Source: Alishewanella agri BL06
Lineage (GTDB): Bacteria > Pseudomonadota > Gammaproteobacteria > Enterobacterales > Alteromonadaceae
Direction of reading: 5' to 3'
Assembly (NCBI RefSeq): GCF_000272005.1
Contig: NZ_AKKU01000026.1
Coordinates: forward strand, 186,001 to 250,000
Length of the DNA stretch: 64,000 nucleotides
This document shows, piece by piece, positions 56,515 through 64,000 of this stretch. The position numbers and the translations under genes were made by a program. The notes below the pieces were generated by a model. The model did not search any database and was not told the DNA's origin. It saw only the letters and a list, made by a program, of their open reading frames with translations. How positions within the stretch are numbered: position 1 is the stretch's first letter; each line of letters begins with the position of its first letter.

Positions 56515-57945
56515 TTATTGTGACAGGGGCGGCGCGTCAGCAACTTGCTCCGTCTGTTCGACCAGTCGTTGCCGTTGTTGTTCCAGCTTTTGTTCCAGTT
56601 GTTGCCGCTCGTCTACTCCTACCAGGGTATCGTAATAGCGACGGATATTTTCAACATAGAGCGCGGCTTCATCGCCACGGGCAAAACCAAAGCGGGTATG
56701 TTGATACACCGATTTTTTGCGTAGCAGCGGTAAGCGTTGTTTTACTTCCAGCCATTTATCCGGATCGGCACCATCACGCTGCGTCAGACGACGGGCATCT
56801 TCCAGATGGCCCCAGCCAATATTGTACGACGCCAGGGCAAACCAAAGCCGGTCCGGCATCGGGATCCGCTCCGGAATACGGGTTAACAGCATTTGCAGAT
56901 AACGGCTACCACCGTCGATACTCTGCTCAGGGTCAATACGGCTTTGTACGCCCATCTGCTGCGCGGTTGGCATGGTTAGCATCATCAGGCCACGCACCCC
57001 GGTGGGGCTGCGGGCTTTCGGATTCCAGTGCGATTCCTGATAACTCAAGGCGGCCAGTAAACGCCAATCCAGCTCACCGGCATACTCCATAAACCAGGAT
57101 TTAAATTTTGGCAGCGTATCGTCAATGGCGCGGATAAAACGGATGGTATCGACGTAATCGAACTGTTCTACATGGCCAAAATACCGATCTTCCAGCGTCA
57201 CCAAATCGCCGTTTTGATACACGTGGCCAAAGTATTCGATTAGCACGCTAAACAGGCTGTCGTCCAGGGTTTTGGGCAGTAACCAGCCCACCGGTAAGTT
57301 TTCGCTGACGGTAAAGCCAATCGTCAGCTGTGGGAATAAACGGCGGTTAACTGCCAGCTGATTAGAGTCTGTCAGCGTATAGTTGATACTGCCATCGACC
57401 ACTTTTTGCAGTAGCTCGTCGGCATCCAGCTCCGGATCTTCCTGATAGCTCAGCCCCGGAATCTCTGCACTGAGTCGTTTCAGGGTTTCCGCATGGCTAC
57501 TGTGAGCGGAGACAATCACTGGCTCAGTCAGGTCGGTTAATTGTTGCGGCCAGTTGTTGCCCTGGCGAAACACCAGCAGTTCGTTAATCCAGCGGTAGGC
57601 TGGCGCCGCCCGGAATTTTTGGGTGCGCTCCGGGGTGAGTGTCAGGCCGCCGGCAATAAAATCAACCTGACCATTTTTCAGCTTGGTTTGTAAATCATCT
57701 AAATCGAAGCTGGGGAACAGTTGCAGTTCAACGCCTAAGCGGTCGGCCAGCCCCTTAGCCAACTCATACTCAAAGCCGGTAGGGCCATCGACACCAATAT
57801 AGTAACTGGTCGGGCCATGCAGGATGCCAACCCGTAATTGACCGCGCTGATAAATGTCAGCCAGCTGATTTGTTTGCTCTGGCAATGGCTTAGAGCAGGC
57901 CAGTAACAGCAAGCTCAGGCAAAGCACAGACCATAATCGCAGCAT
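56515..57945 (-). CDS. mltF: Membrane-bound lytic murein transglycosylase F
   Basis: 476 residues. Lipobox LLLAC; a solute-binding-protein type 3 domain (~30-260; FEYELAKGLADRLGVEL); then a family 1E SLT domain with the catalytic Glu in ALSYQESHWNPKARSPTGVRGLMML. The ATG at 57945 begins the signal peptide. Divergent from purL, as in E. coli. Confidence 0.94.
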   Translation of the reverse strand: MLRLWSVLCLSLLLLACSKPLPEQTNQLADIYQRGQLRVGILHGPTSYYIGVDGPTGFEYELAKGLADRLGVELQLFPSFDLDDLQTKLKNGQVDFIAGGLTLTPERTQKFRAAPAYRWINELLVFRQGNNWPQQLTDLTEPVIVSAHSSHAETLKRLSAEIPGLSYQEDPELDADELLQKVVDGSINYTLTDSNQLAVNRRLFPQLTIGFTVSENLPVGWLLPKTLDDSLFSVLIEYFGHVYQNGDLVTLEDRYFGHVEQFDYVDTIRFIRAIDDTLPKFKSWFMEYAGELDWRLLAALSYQESHWNPKARSPTGVRGLMMLTMPTAQQMGVQSRIDPEQSIDGGSRYLQMLLTRIPERIPMPDRLWFALASYNIGWGHLEDARRLTQRDGADPDKWLEVKQRLPLLRKKSVYQHTRFGFARGDEAALYVENIRRYYDTLVGVDERQQLEQKLEQQRQRLVEQTEQVADAPPLSQ

Positions 57946-58037
57946 AATCAGTTCCGGTTGAGACGACTTTGCGATGTTACCGCAAACTTCTTGGCGGGAG
58001 CCAGACTTTTCACATATCACTTAGCGCGAATTTTCTT

Positions 58038-58043
58038 TATAAT
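58038..58043 (+). promoter_or_regulatory. -10 element for purL
   Basis: A perfect TATAAT 50 bases before the purL start, in the mltF-purL divergent gap. The -35 is unclear and no certain PurR box was found. Confidence 0.5.
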
Positions 58044-58092
58044 GTGGCGCCTTTTTAGGTTCCACTGTCGTTCAACCAACGGAAAATAGCCT

Positions 58093-61000
58093 ATGTTGAT
58101 CCTGCGTGGTGCACCTGCACTGTCCGAATTCCGAATTCAAAAGTTACTCGATCTTTGTGCCCAGCAAAATTTACCGGTTAACGGTATCTATGCCGAATAT
58201 ATGCATTTTGCTGATTTATCGGCACCACTTAGCAGCGAACAGCGCCAGGTGCTGGATCAACTGTTAACCTACGGCCCGAGCATTGCCAGCCACCAACCCA
58301 GCGGTTTGTTGCTGTTAGTGACACCACGCCCCGGCACTATTTCTCCCTGGTCTTCCAAAGCCACCGACATTGCCCGCAACTGTAACCTGCCAACGGTAAA
58401 ACGCTTAGAGCGTGGTATTGCCTATTATGTTGACGCCGTAGCCTTAACTGCGGCTCAGCAGCAACAACTGGCCAGCCTGTTACATGATCGGATGATGGAA
58501 GCGGTGTTTACCGAGTTGGAGCAGGCTGCCGCGCTGTTTGCGCAGGCCGAGCCGGGTACTTTAAGCTCGGTGGATATTCTAAGCGGTGGCCGTGCGGCGC
58601 TGGAACAGGCCAACCAGACGATGGGTCTGGCCTTAGCCGATGATGAAATTGATTATCTGGTCAGCAATTTTCAGCAGCTCGGTCGCAACCCGAACGACAT
58701 TGAACTCTATATGTTTGCGCAGGCCAACTCTGAGCACTGCCGGCACAAGATTTTTAACGCCGACTGGACCATCGATGGCGTAAAACAGCCTAAATCGCTG
58801 TTTAAAATGATTAAAAATACCTTCGAGCAAACACCGGATTATGTGTTATCAGCCTATAAAGATAATGCTGCGGTGATGGTTGGCTCTGAAGCCGGTCGTT
58901 TCTTCCCGACGCCGGATGGCCGCGAGTATCAGTATCATCATGAGCCAATCCATGTGCTGATGAAGGTCGAAACCCATAACCACCCCACGGCGATTTCGCC
59001 TTATCCGGGCGCGGCAACCGGCTCGGGCGGCGAAATCCGTGACGAGGGTGCCACCGGCGTGGGCTCTAAGCCCAAAGCGGGCTTAGTGGGTTTCTCGGTG
59101 TCTAACCTGCGTATTCCGGGCTTTGTCCAGCCATGGGAAAGTGATTTTGGTAAGCCGGAGCGCATTGTTACCGCACTGGACATTATGCTGGAAGGCCCAC
59201 TGGGTGGCGCCGCCTTTAACAACGAATTTGGTCGTCCGGCGATCAACGGTTATTTCCGTACCTACGAAGAAAAGGTGCACAGCCATAACGGCGAAGAAGT
59301 TCGTGGTTACCATAAGCCGATTATGATTGCCGGTGGTCTGGGTAATATCCGCGAAGAGCATGTCCAAAAAGGCGATTTGCCGGTGGGTGCCAAGCTGGTG
59401 GTATTAGGCGGCCCGGCGATGAATATCGGTCTTGGCGGTGGTGCGGCGTCTTCGATGGCGTCAGGCCAGTCGAATGAAGATCTGGACTTTGCTTCGGTAC
59501 AGCGCGATAACCCGGAAATTGAACGCCGTTGTCAGGAAGTGATTGACCGCTGCTGGCAGCTGGGCCAGGACAACCCTATCGTCTTTATTCATGACGTTGG
59601 TGCCGGCGGTTTATCGAATGCCTTCCCGGAGCTGGTAAACGACGGCGGTGTTGGTGGTAAGTTCGAGCTGCGTAATGTACCGAATGATGAGCCTGGCATG
59701 TCGCCGCTGCAAATCTGGTGTAACGAATCGCAGGAGCGTTATGTGATGGCGATCCCGGCCGACAAAATGCCGGTATTCGAAGCCATTTGTAAACGTGAAC
59801 GTGCCCCTTATGCGGTAGTGGGTGAAGCCACCGCCGAACAGCATTTAACGCTGAGCGACAGCTACTTTGGCAATACGCCGATTGATCTGCCGTTAAACGT
59901 GTTACTGGGCAAGGCGCCAAAAATGCACCGCGAAGTGCAAAGCTTAAAAGCGCCGGCTAAGCCTTTAGACCGCTCTGCTATTACGCTTGCCGATGCGGCT
60001 GAGCGTTTATTACGCTTGCCGACCATTGCCGAGAAAACCTTCCTGGTAACCATTGGTGATCGTACGGTAACGGGTTTGGTTGCGCGCGATCAGATGGTGG
60101 GCCCCTGGCAGGTGCCGGTGGCGAACTGTGGTGTTACTGCGGCCAGTTATGATACCTACCATGGCGAAGCGATGGCGATGGGTGAGCGGACGCCGGTTGC
60201 CTTGCTGGACTTTGCTGCCTCAGCCCGTCTGGCCGTAGCGGAAGCGATTACCAATATTGCTGCCACAGATATTGGCGACTTAAACCGGATTAAACTTTCT
60301 GCCAACTGGATGGCCGCCGCCGGTCACCCGGGCGAAGATGCCGGTTTATATGCGGCAGTAAAAGCGGTCGGCGAAGAGCTGTGTCCGGCACTAAAAGTGA
60401 CGATCCCGGTGGGCAAAGACTCGATGTCAATGAAAACCCGCTGGCAACAGGATGGTGAAGATAAGGCCGTTACCGCGCCTATGTCGCTGATTATCACCGC
60501 CTTTGCCCGGGTAGAAGATATCCGTAAAACCGTGACGCCACAGCTGCGCACGGATAAAGGTGCCAGCTCCCTGTTGTTAATTGATCTGGGGCAGGGCGCT
60601 AACCGCTTAGGCGGCTCGTGTTTAGCTCAGGTGTATAAGCAACTGGGCGATCAGCCTGCTGATCTGGATAGCCCACAGCTACTGATTAACTTCTTTAATG
60701 CCATGCAGCAGCTGACGCGCGAGCAGAAATTGCTGGCCTACCATGATCGCTCGGACGGTGGTTTATTTGTCACCCTGGCCGAGATGGCCTTTGCCGGTAA
60801 AGCCGGTATCGCCGCCGATATCAGCGCTCTGGGTAGCGATGCGCTGGCGGCGTTATTCAGCGAAGAGCTGGGTGCGGTGCTGCAGGTTGCCGACAGGGAA
60901 CTGGCTTATGTCCAGCAGGTGCTGGCAACACATAACCTGGCAGACTTAAGTCATGTTGTAGGTAAAGTTGAACAAAGCGATCGTTTTGTGATCAGCCAGC

Positions 61001-61983
61001 AGGGCACAGTGGTATTTAACGATAGCCGCAGCCGTCTGCGCACCGTCTGGGCCGAAACGACTTATCAGATGCAGAGCCTGCGCGATAACCCGGCGGGCGC
61101 CAAGCAGGAGTTTGACGCCAAGGCCGATCAGCTGGATCCGGGCTTGCACGCCAAACTGACCTTTGATCCGAATGCCGATATTGCCGCGCCGATGATTTTA
61201 AAAGGCGCTGCACCCAGGATCGCGATTCTGCGCGAGCAGGGCGTTAACTCGCAGCTGGAAATGGCCGCTGCCTTTAACCGTGCCGGCTTTAGCGCCGTTG
61301 ACGTGCATATGAGCGATATTCTGAGCGGTCAGGTGTCGTTAAAAGACTTTAACGGTTTAGCAGCCTGTGGTGGCTTCTCTTACGGTGACGTGTTAGGGGC
61401 CGGTGAAGGCTGGGCCAAGTCAGTGCTGTTTAACGAGCAGGCACGCAAAGAGTTCCAGACCTTCTTTGAACGGCAATCTACCTTTGCGCTGGGTGTTTGT
61501 AACGGTTGTCAGATGATGTCGAATCTGAAGAGTCTGATCCCGGGGGCTGATTTATGGCCACACTTTGTGCGCAATAAATCTGAGCGTTTTGAAGCCCGCT
61601 TCAGCCTGGTAGAAGTGCAGCAAAGCCCGTCGCTGTTCTTTAGCGGTATGGCTGGCTCGCGGATGCCGATTGCGGTATCGCACGGTGAAGGTCATGCCGA
61701 GTTTGCCTCTCAAGCTGCCTTTGCGGCTGCCAACCAAAGCGGCACTGTGGCACTGCGTTTTGTTGATAACTATGGTCAGGTTACCGAGCAGTATCCGGCA
61801 AACCCGAATGGTTCAGTGGCCGGTATTACCGCGCTGACTACTACCGATGGCCGGGTCACCATTATGATGCCACACCCGGAGCGGGTATTCCGCACCGTGG
61901 CCAATTCCTGGCATCCGGATGACTGGCAGGAAGACAGCCCCTGGATGCGGATGTTCCGCAATGCCCGGGTCTGGTTAGGTTAA
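58093..61983 (+). CDS. purL: Phosphoribosylformylglycinamidine synthase
   Basis: Large single-chain FGAR amidotransferase (1296 residues) of purine synthesis: N-terminal PurS-like part, two AIRS-like ATP domains ([20 protein letters not shown]), and a C-terminal glutaminase with cysteine in GVCNGCQMM and the H/E pair in [10 protein letters not shown]. Length and order match E. coli PurL. Confidence 0.97.
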   Translation: MLILRGAPALSEFRIQKLLDLCAQQNLPVNGIYAEYMHFADLSAPLSSEQRQVLDQLLTYGPSIASHQPSGLLLLVTPRPGTISPWSSKATDIARNCNLPTVKRLERGIAYYVDAVALTAAQQQQLASLLHDRMMEAVFTELEQAAALFAQAEPGTLSSVDILSGGRAALEQANQTMGLALADDEIDYLVSNFQQLGRNPNDIELYMFAQANSEHCRHKIFNADWTIDGVKQPKSLFKMIKNTFEQTPDYVLSAYKDNAAVMVGSEAGRFFPTPDGREYQYHHEPIHVLMKVETHNHPTAISPYPGAATGSGGEIRDEGATGVGSKPKAGLVGFSVSNLRIPGFVQPWESDFGKPERIVTALDIMLEGPLGGAAFNNEFGRPAINGYFRTYEEKVHSHNGEEVRGYHKPIMIAGGLGNIREEHVQKGDLPVGAKLVVLGGPAMNIGLGGGAASSMASGQSNEDLDFASVQRDNPEIERRCQEVIDRCWQLGQDNPIVFIHDVGAGGLSNAFPELVNDGGVGGKFELRNVPNDEPGMSPLQIWCNESQERYVMAIPADKMPVFEAICKRERAPYAVVGEATAEQHLTLSDSYFGNTPIDLPLNVLLGKAPKMHREVQSLKAPAKPLDRSAITLADAAERLLRLPTIAEKTFLVTIGDRTVTGLVARDQMVGPWQVPVANCGVTAASYDTYHGEAMAMGERTPVALLDFAASARLAVAEAITNIAATDIGDLNRIKLSANWMAAAGHPGEDAGLYAAVKAVGEELCPALKVTIPVGKDSMSMKTRWQQDGEDKAVTAPMSLIITAFARVEDIRKTVTPQLRTDKGASSLLLIDLGQGANRLGGSCLAQVYKQLGDQPADLDSPQLLINFFNAMQQLTREQKLLAYHDRSDGGLFVTLAEMAFAGKAGIAADISALGSDALAALFSEELGAVLQVADRELAYVQQVLATHNLADLSHVVGKVEQSDRFVISQQGTVVFNDSRSRLRTVWAETTYQMQSLRDNPAGAKQEFDAKADQLDPGLHAKLTFDPNADIAAPMILKGAAPRIAILREQGVNSQLEMAAAFNRAGFSAVDVHMSDILSGQVSLKDFNGLAACGGFSYGDVLGAGEGWAKSVLFNEQARKEFQTFFERQSTFALGVCNGCQMMSNLKSLIPGADLWPHFVRNKSERFEARFSLVEVQQSPSLFFSGMAGSRMPIAVSHGEGHAEFASQAAFAAANQSGTVALRFVDNYGQVTEQYPANPNGSVAGITALTTTDGRVTIMMPHPERVFRTVANSWHPDDWQEDSPWMRMFRNARVWLG

Positions 61984-61993
61984 TTCCTAACAC

Positions 61994-62035
61994 CACCCAA
62001 TAAAAAACCTGCTGCGGCAGGTTTTTTATTGGGTG
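61994..62035. terminator. Terminator after purL
   Basis: A 19-bp perfect stem (arms 61994-62012 and 62017-62035) holding an A6/T6 run, so it can act as an intrinsic terminator for purL and, in reverse, for the lipoprotein gene. Confidence 0.85.
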
Positions 62036-62072
62036 CTTTTCCCGTTGTCACGAACTAGCTATCACGGCATCA

Positions 62073-62333
62073 CTACTGGTTTTTTTCTTCCACGAACAAG
62101 GAGCGGATCCAACCAAAACCGATATTAACGAGCCCAGCCAGGGTGTCTGCCTTTGCCGAGGGTTCCGCCTGATTAATCGCAGTTGGCGACTGCGTCTGAG
62201 ATTGCTTGGCATTGTTGATCGCGCCGTCAAAGAAATCATCGGCGCCTTGTTGGGCGCTGTAAGTGCTACAGGCGCTAATCATTAAGCTAAAGGCAACGGC
62301 AGCTATAGTGGTGATTTTTTTGGTGTTGTGCAA
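62073..62333 (-). CDS. Small lipoprotein of unknown function
   Basis: 86 residues. The lipobox SACS lies in the signal MHNTKKITTIAAVAFSLMISAC; the rest is short and polar, ending near GLVNIGFGWIRSLFVEEKNQ. TTG start with AAGGA upstream. Family not recognised. Confidence 0.6.
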   Translation of the reverse strand: MHNTKKITTIAAVAFSLMISACSTYSAQQGADDFFDGAINNAKQSQTQSPTAINQAEPSAKADTLAGLVNIGFGWIRSLFVEEKNQ

Positions 62334-62374
62334 ACTTAATCCTTGTCAGTAAATAGTCGCGCATTGTTAAATTA

Positions 62375-62881
62375 TTAGGGCAATTTGTCCAGGGTGTTGA
62401 CTATCGTATCTGCTGCGACGTGCTCGCCCAGCAGCTCTGCCAGAAGGCGTAACTGCAGGTCGATGTCTCCATAATATAGAGTGGTGGTCCATTTATTCAG
62501 CTTAGGATCATGCGGTACGATGATGTATTCATATGGAAAGCGGTTCAACTCTCTACTGCTTGGGACTCGCTGAATGGTCAGTGGGCCAAGCTGCCGGCGT
62601 AGTTTGATCTTCTCCGCTACCAGCTCGGCTCTTTGTCGATCTGTTGTTTCTTGATTGAAATACTGTCTCGCCTGAGCAGCATTAAAAGCGCCAAGTTTGT
62701 GTATTTGGTCAAGCCCGGATAAATCACCGCTATGGTAGTCGATAATAAGTTGCAGCACGGGTTCACTGGCCGGGATAACTAACATTACCCTGCTATCGTT
62801 AAACGCCACCTCAGCTTGGGTGTTAGTGGTCATAATGTAACATACCAAAATGCAGGCAAAGGCTGTTGTTAGTTTTTTCAT
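62375..62881 (-). CDS. Exported protein of unknown function
   Basis: 168 residues with a signal peptide (MKKLTTAFACILVCYIMTTNTQA). The mature part is mixed alpha/beta (VMLVIPASEPVLQLIIDYHSG). The ATG at 62881 follows GCAGAG; the longer frame is not signal-like. It may share a message with the Sel1 protein gene, 127 bases upstream. Confidence 0.65.
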   Translation of the reverse strand: MKKLTTAFACILVCYIMTTNTQAEVAFNDSRVMLVIPASEPVLQLIIDYHSGDLSGLDQIHKLGAFNAAQARQYFNQETTDRQRAELVAEKIKLRRQLGPLTIQRVPSSRELNRFPYEYIIVPHDPKLNKWTTTLYYGDIDLQLRLLAELLGEHVAADTIVNTLDKLP

Positions 62882-63008
62882 TCTGAACTCTGCTAGTGAT
62901 AGATAAAAAACCCTAAAACCCGGGAAAACAGGTTTTAGTGCGTAATTAACGTCTATAAAGTGATGTGAATTTTTTTGGCAGATAACAAAACTCAGCCTTA
63001 ACACTCCG

Positions 63009-63908
63009 TTACAGGCTGTTTGTCAGCATCTGATTAAGATCCCGGTCACCCGCGCGCGGACTTATCGATACGCAGCCGGTTGATGCATTACACTGCTGAC
63101 CTCTAATCCTAAACATACTACCGTGCACATAGAGCCCGGTGCGTTTTAGTTGATGTACCATATTTGATAACATCGACTCGGTTTTGAAATCACGGCCAAT
63201 CACCTGAATCACTTCAATATCATAAGCCTCCTGCAATTCTGCGACTTGCTCAATGTTATCAGGTTGCTTTGATAGCAATGCGATGCTTTGCTGTAAATAC
63301 GGGCGGGACTCGTGATGGCCAACTCTTACCAGCTGTTTAAAGAGGTTAGCGGCGCCGCTGATGTCCTGATTTGCAATTTCTCCGGTCAGTTGCAAACGTG
63401 CCAGCAAAAATACCGCATCAAGCAGCTGCTTTTCACTGGCGGCTTGCAGTAATGTCAGCCCTTCTTGTTGAATAGCAGGATCCGGACTGGCGAGTTTCGG
63501 CAACGCGGTTTTATAAAGCGCCGGGGCATAACCGGCTTTCACCGCACTTTGTAACAATTCAGCGGCTTTGGCCGGGTCGGCTTCAACTACAAATCCCTGC
63601 CGATACCATTCTGACAGCAAAAATAATGCCGGCGGATGGCGCCGGTTAACGGCGCGGTTTAGCATCTGTAACGCCCGCTTTGGATCCGCTTCGCGGCCAT
63701 CACCGGTGGCATAGATCATACTGAGTAAGGTAGCAGCTTCCAGACTGCCGTAACGAGCCAGATAATGTAACTGCTTGATATCCTTTTCACAGCGTCCATC
63801 CAGGCATGCTAGTTTAACCGTATTGGCAGATTGAACATGGGCTTGCGCTGGTACCAAACTGATCCCGCTTAACAGTAAACTGCTCAGAAATAAAGTGGCC
63901 AGCTTCAT
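63009..63908 (-). CDS. Exported Sel1-repeat protein
   Basis: 299 residues: signal peptide (LATLFLSSLLLSGISLVPAQA), then four or five Sel1-like repeats (LEAATLLSMIYATGDGREAD, PPALFLLSEWYRQGFVVEAD). The C-terminal ~100 residues are of a different type and include two CxxxxxC-like cysteines (QQCNASTGC). Probably a periplasmic scaffold; partners unknown. Confidence 0.72.
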   Translation of the reverse strand: MKLATLFLSSLLLSGISLVPAQAHVQSANTVKLACLDGRCEKDIKQLHYLARYGSLEAATLLSMIYATGDGREADPKRALQMLNRAVNRRHPPALFLLSEWYRQGFVVEADPAKAAELLQSAVKAGYAPALYKTALPKLASPDPAIQQEGLTLLQAASEKQLLDAVFLLARLQLTGEIANQDISGAANLFKQLVRVGHHESRPYLQQSIALLSKQPDNIEQVAELQEAYDIEVIQVIGRDFKTESMLSNMVHQLKRTGLYVHGSMFRIRGQQCNASTGCVSISPRAGDRDLNQMLTNSL

Positions 63909-64000
63909 CGATTCATCCTGAAATATCGTGAGAGTACTTTCAGCCTAGTACCTGAAAATTAAACTTTAAATTATCATTTTGTTCACAAATTTTCACTTGT

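Noticed and set aside
60000-61200. Minus-strand frames inside purL
   Set aside because: They are antisense shadows of a strongly conserved gene.

Overview
The window is chromosomal DNA of a marine or aquatic gammaproteobacterium of the Rheinheimera / Alishewanella / Arsukibacterium type (Alteromonadales/Chromatiaceae). This placement is inferred from gene order and protein likeness; there is no rRNA in the window to confirm it. No tRNA, rRNA or CRISPR array was seen. The core blocks follow conserved gammaproteobacterial order: ndk-rlmN-pilW-rodZ-ispG-hisS-yfgM-bamB-der; xseA divergent from guaB-guaA; srmB divergent from trmN6; fldB divergent from xerD-dsbC-recJ-prfB-lysS; and mltF divergent from purL, with tadA next to mltF.

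Layout. 1-12552: ndk to der, then a large Orn/Lys/Arg decarboxylase. 12655-19947: lineage-specific genes (DUF2157 membrane pair, Sel1/TonB protein, ChaC, diguanylate cyclase, FrnE-like DsbA protein, zinc alcohol dehydrogenase). 20021-24664: xseA / guaBA. 24665-34900: accessory region downstream of guaA. 35028-36672: SRPBCC, GNAT and HicAB genes. 36786-49567: core genes plus a PA2779/PA2778 pair. 49728-53368: dienelactone hydrolase, a palindrome array, creA and two toxin-antitoxin (TA) modules, one of them closely like the HigBA-2 module I remember from the Vibrio cholerae superintegron. 53526-63908: PadR/HAAS operon, tadA, mltF, purL and small exported proteins.

The most interesting part is 25104-34314. 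Nine AT-rich reading frames all lie on the minus strand. They are divided by six imperfect palindromes of 36-92 bp that look like integron attC recombination sites. The heptamer at the 3' end of each putative cassette is the one expected from the boundary at its 5' end: exact over the six bases inside the crossover for four cassettes, and one base off for two. This is the signature of integron gene cassettes. No integron integrase is present, so the region looks like a cassette cluster lacking an integrase (CALIN). Its cargo looks like defence or stress genes: a ParE/Phd TA pair, a helical protein of unknown function, an OLD-family ATPase/TOPRIM nuclease, a two-TM potassium-type channel with a large soluble domain, a helical-repeat protein coupled by an ATGA overlap to a nuclease-like protein, and a protein of unknown function. 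The helical-repeat gene is split by a single in-frame TAA.

The cassette block is bracketed by tandem arrays of a 31-bp palindrome with core GACTCCGGTA..TACCGGAGTC: array A (five copies, period 79-80) after guaA, and array B (three copies, period 150, opposite orientation) beyond the last cassette. Array C (six copies, period 79-80) follows the dienelactone hydrolase gene, and a lone copy lies beside higBA. The same palindrome family therefore sits beside each TA or cassette-like insertion except hicAB.
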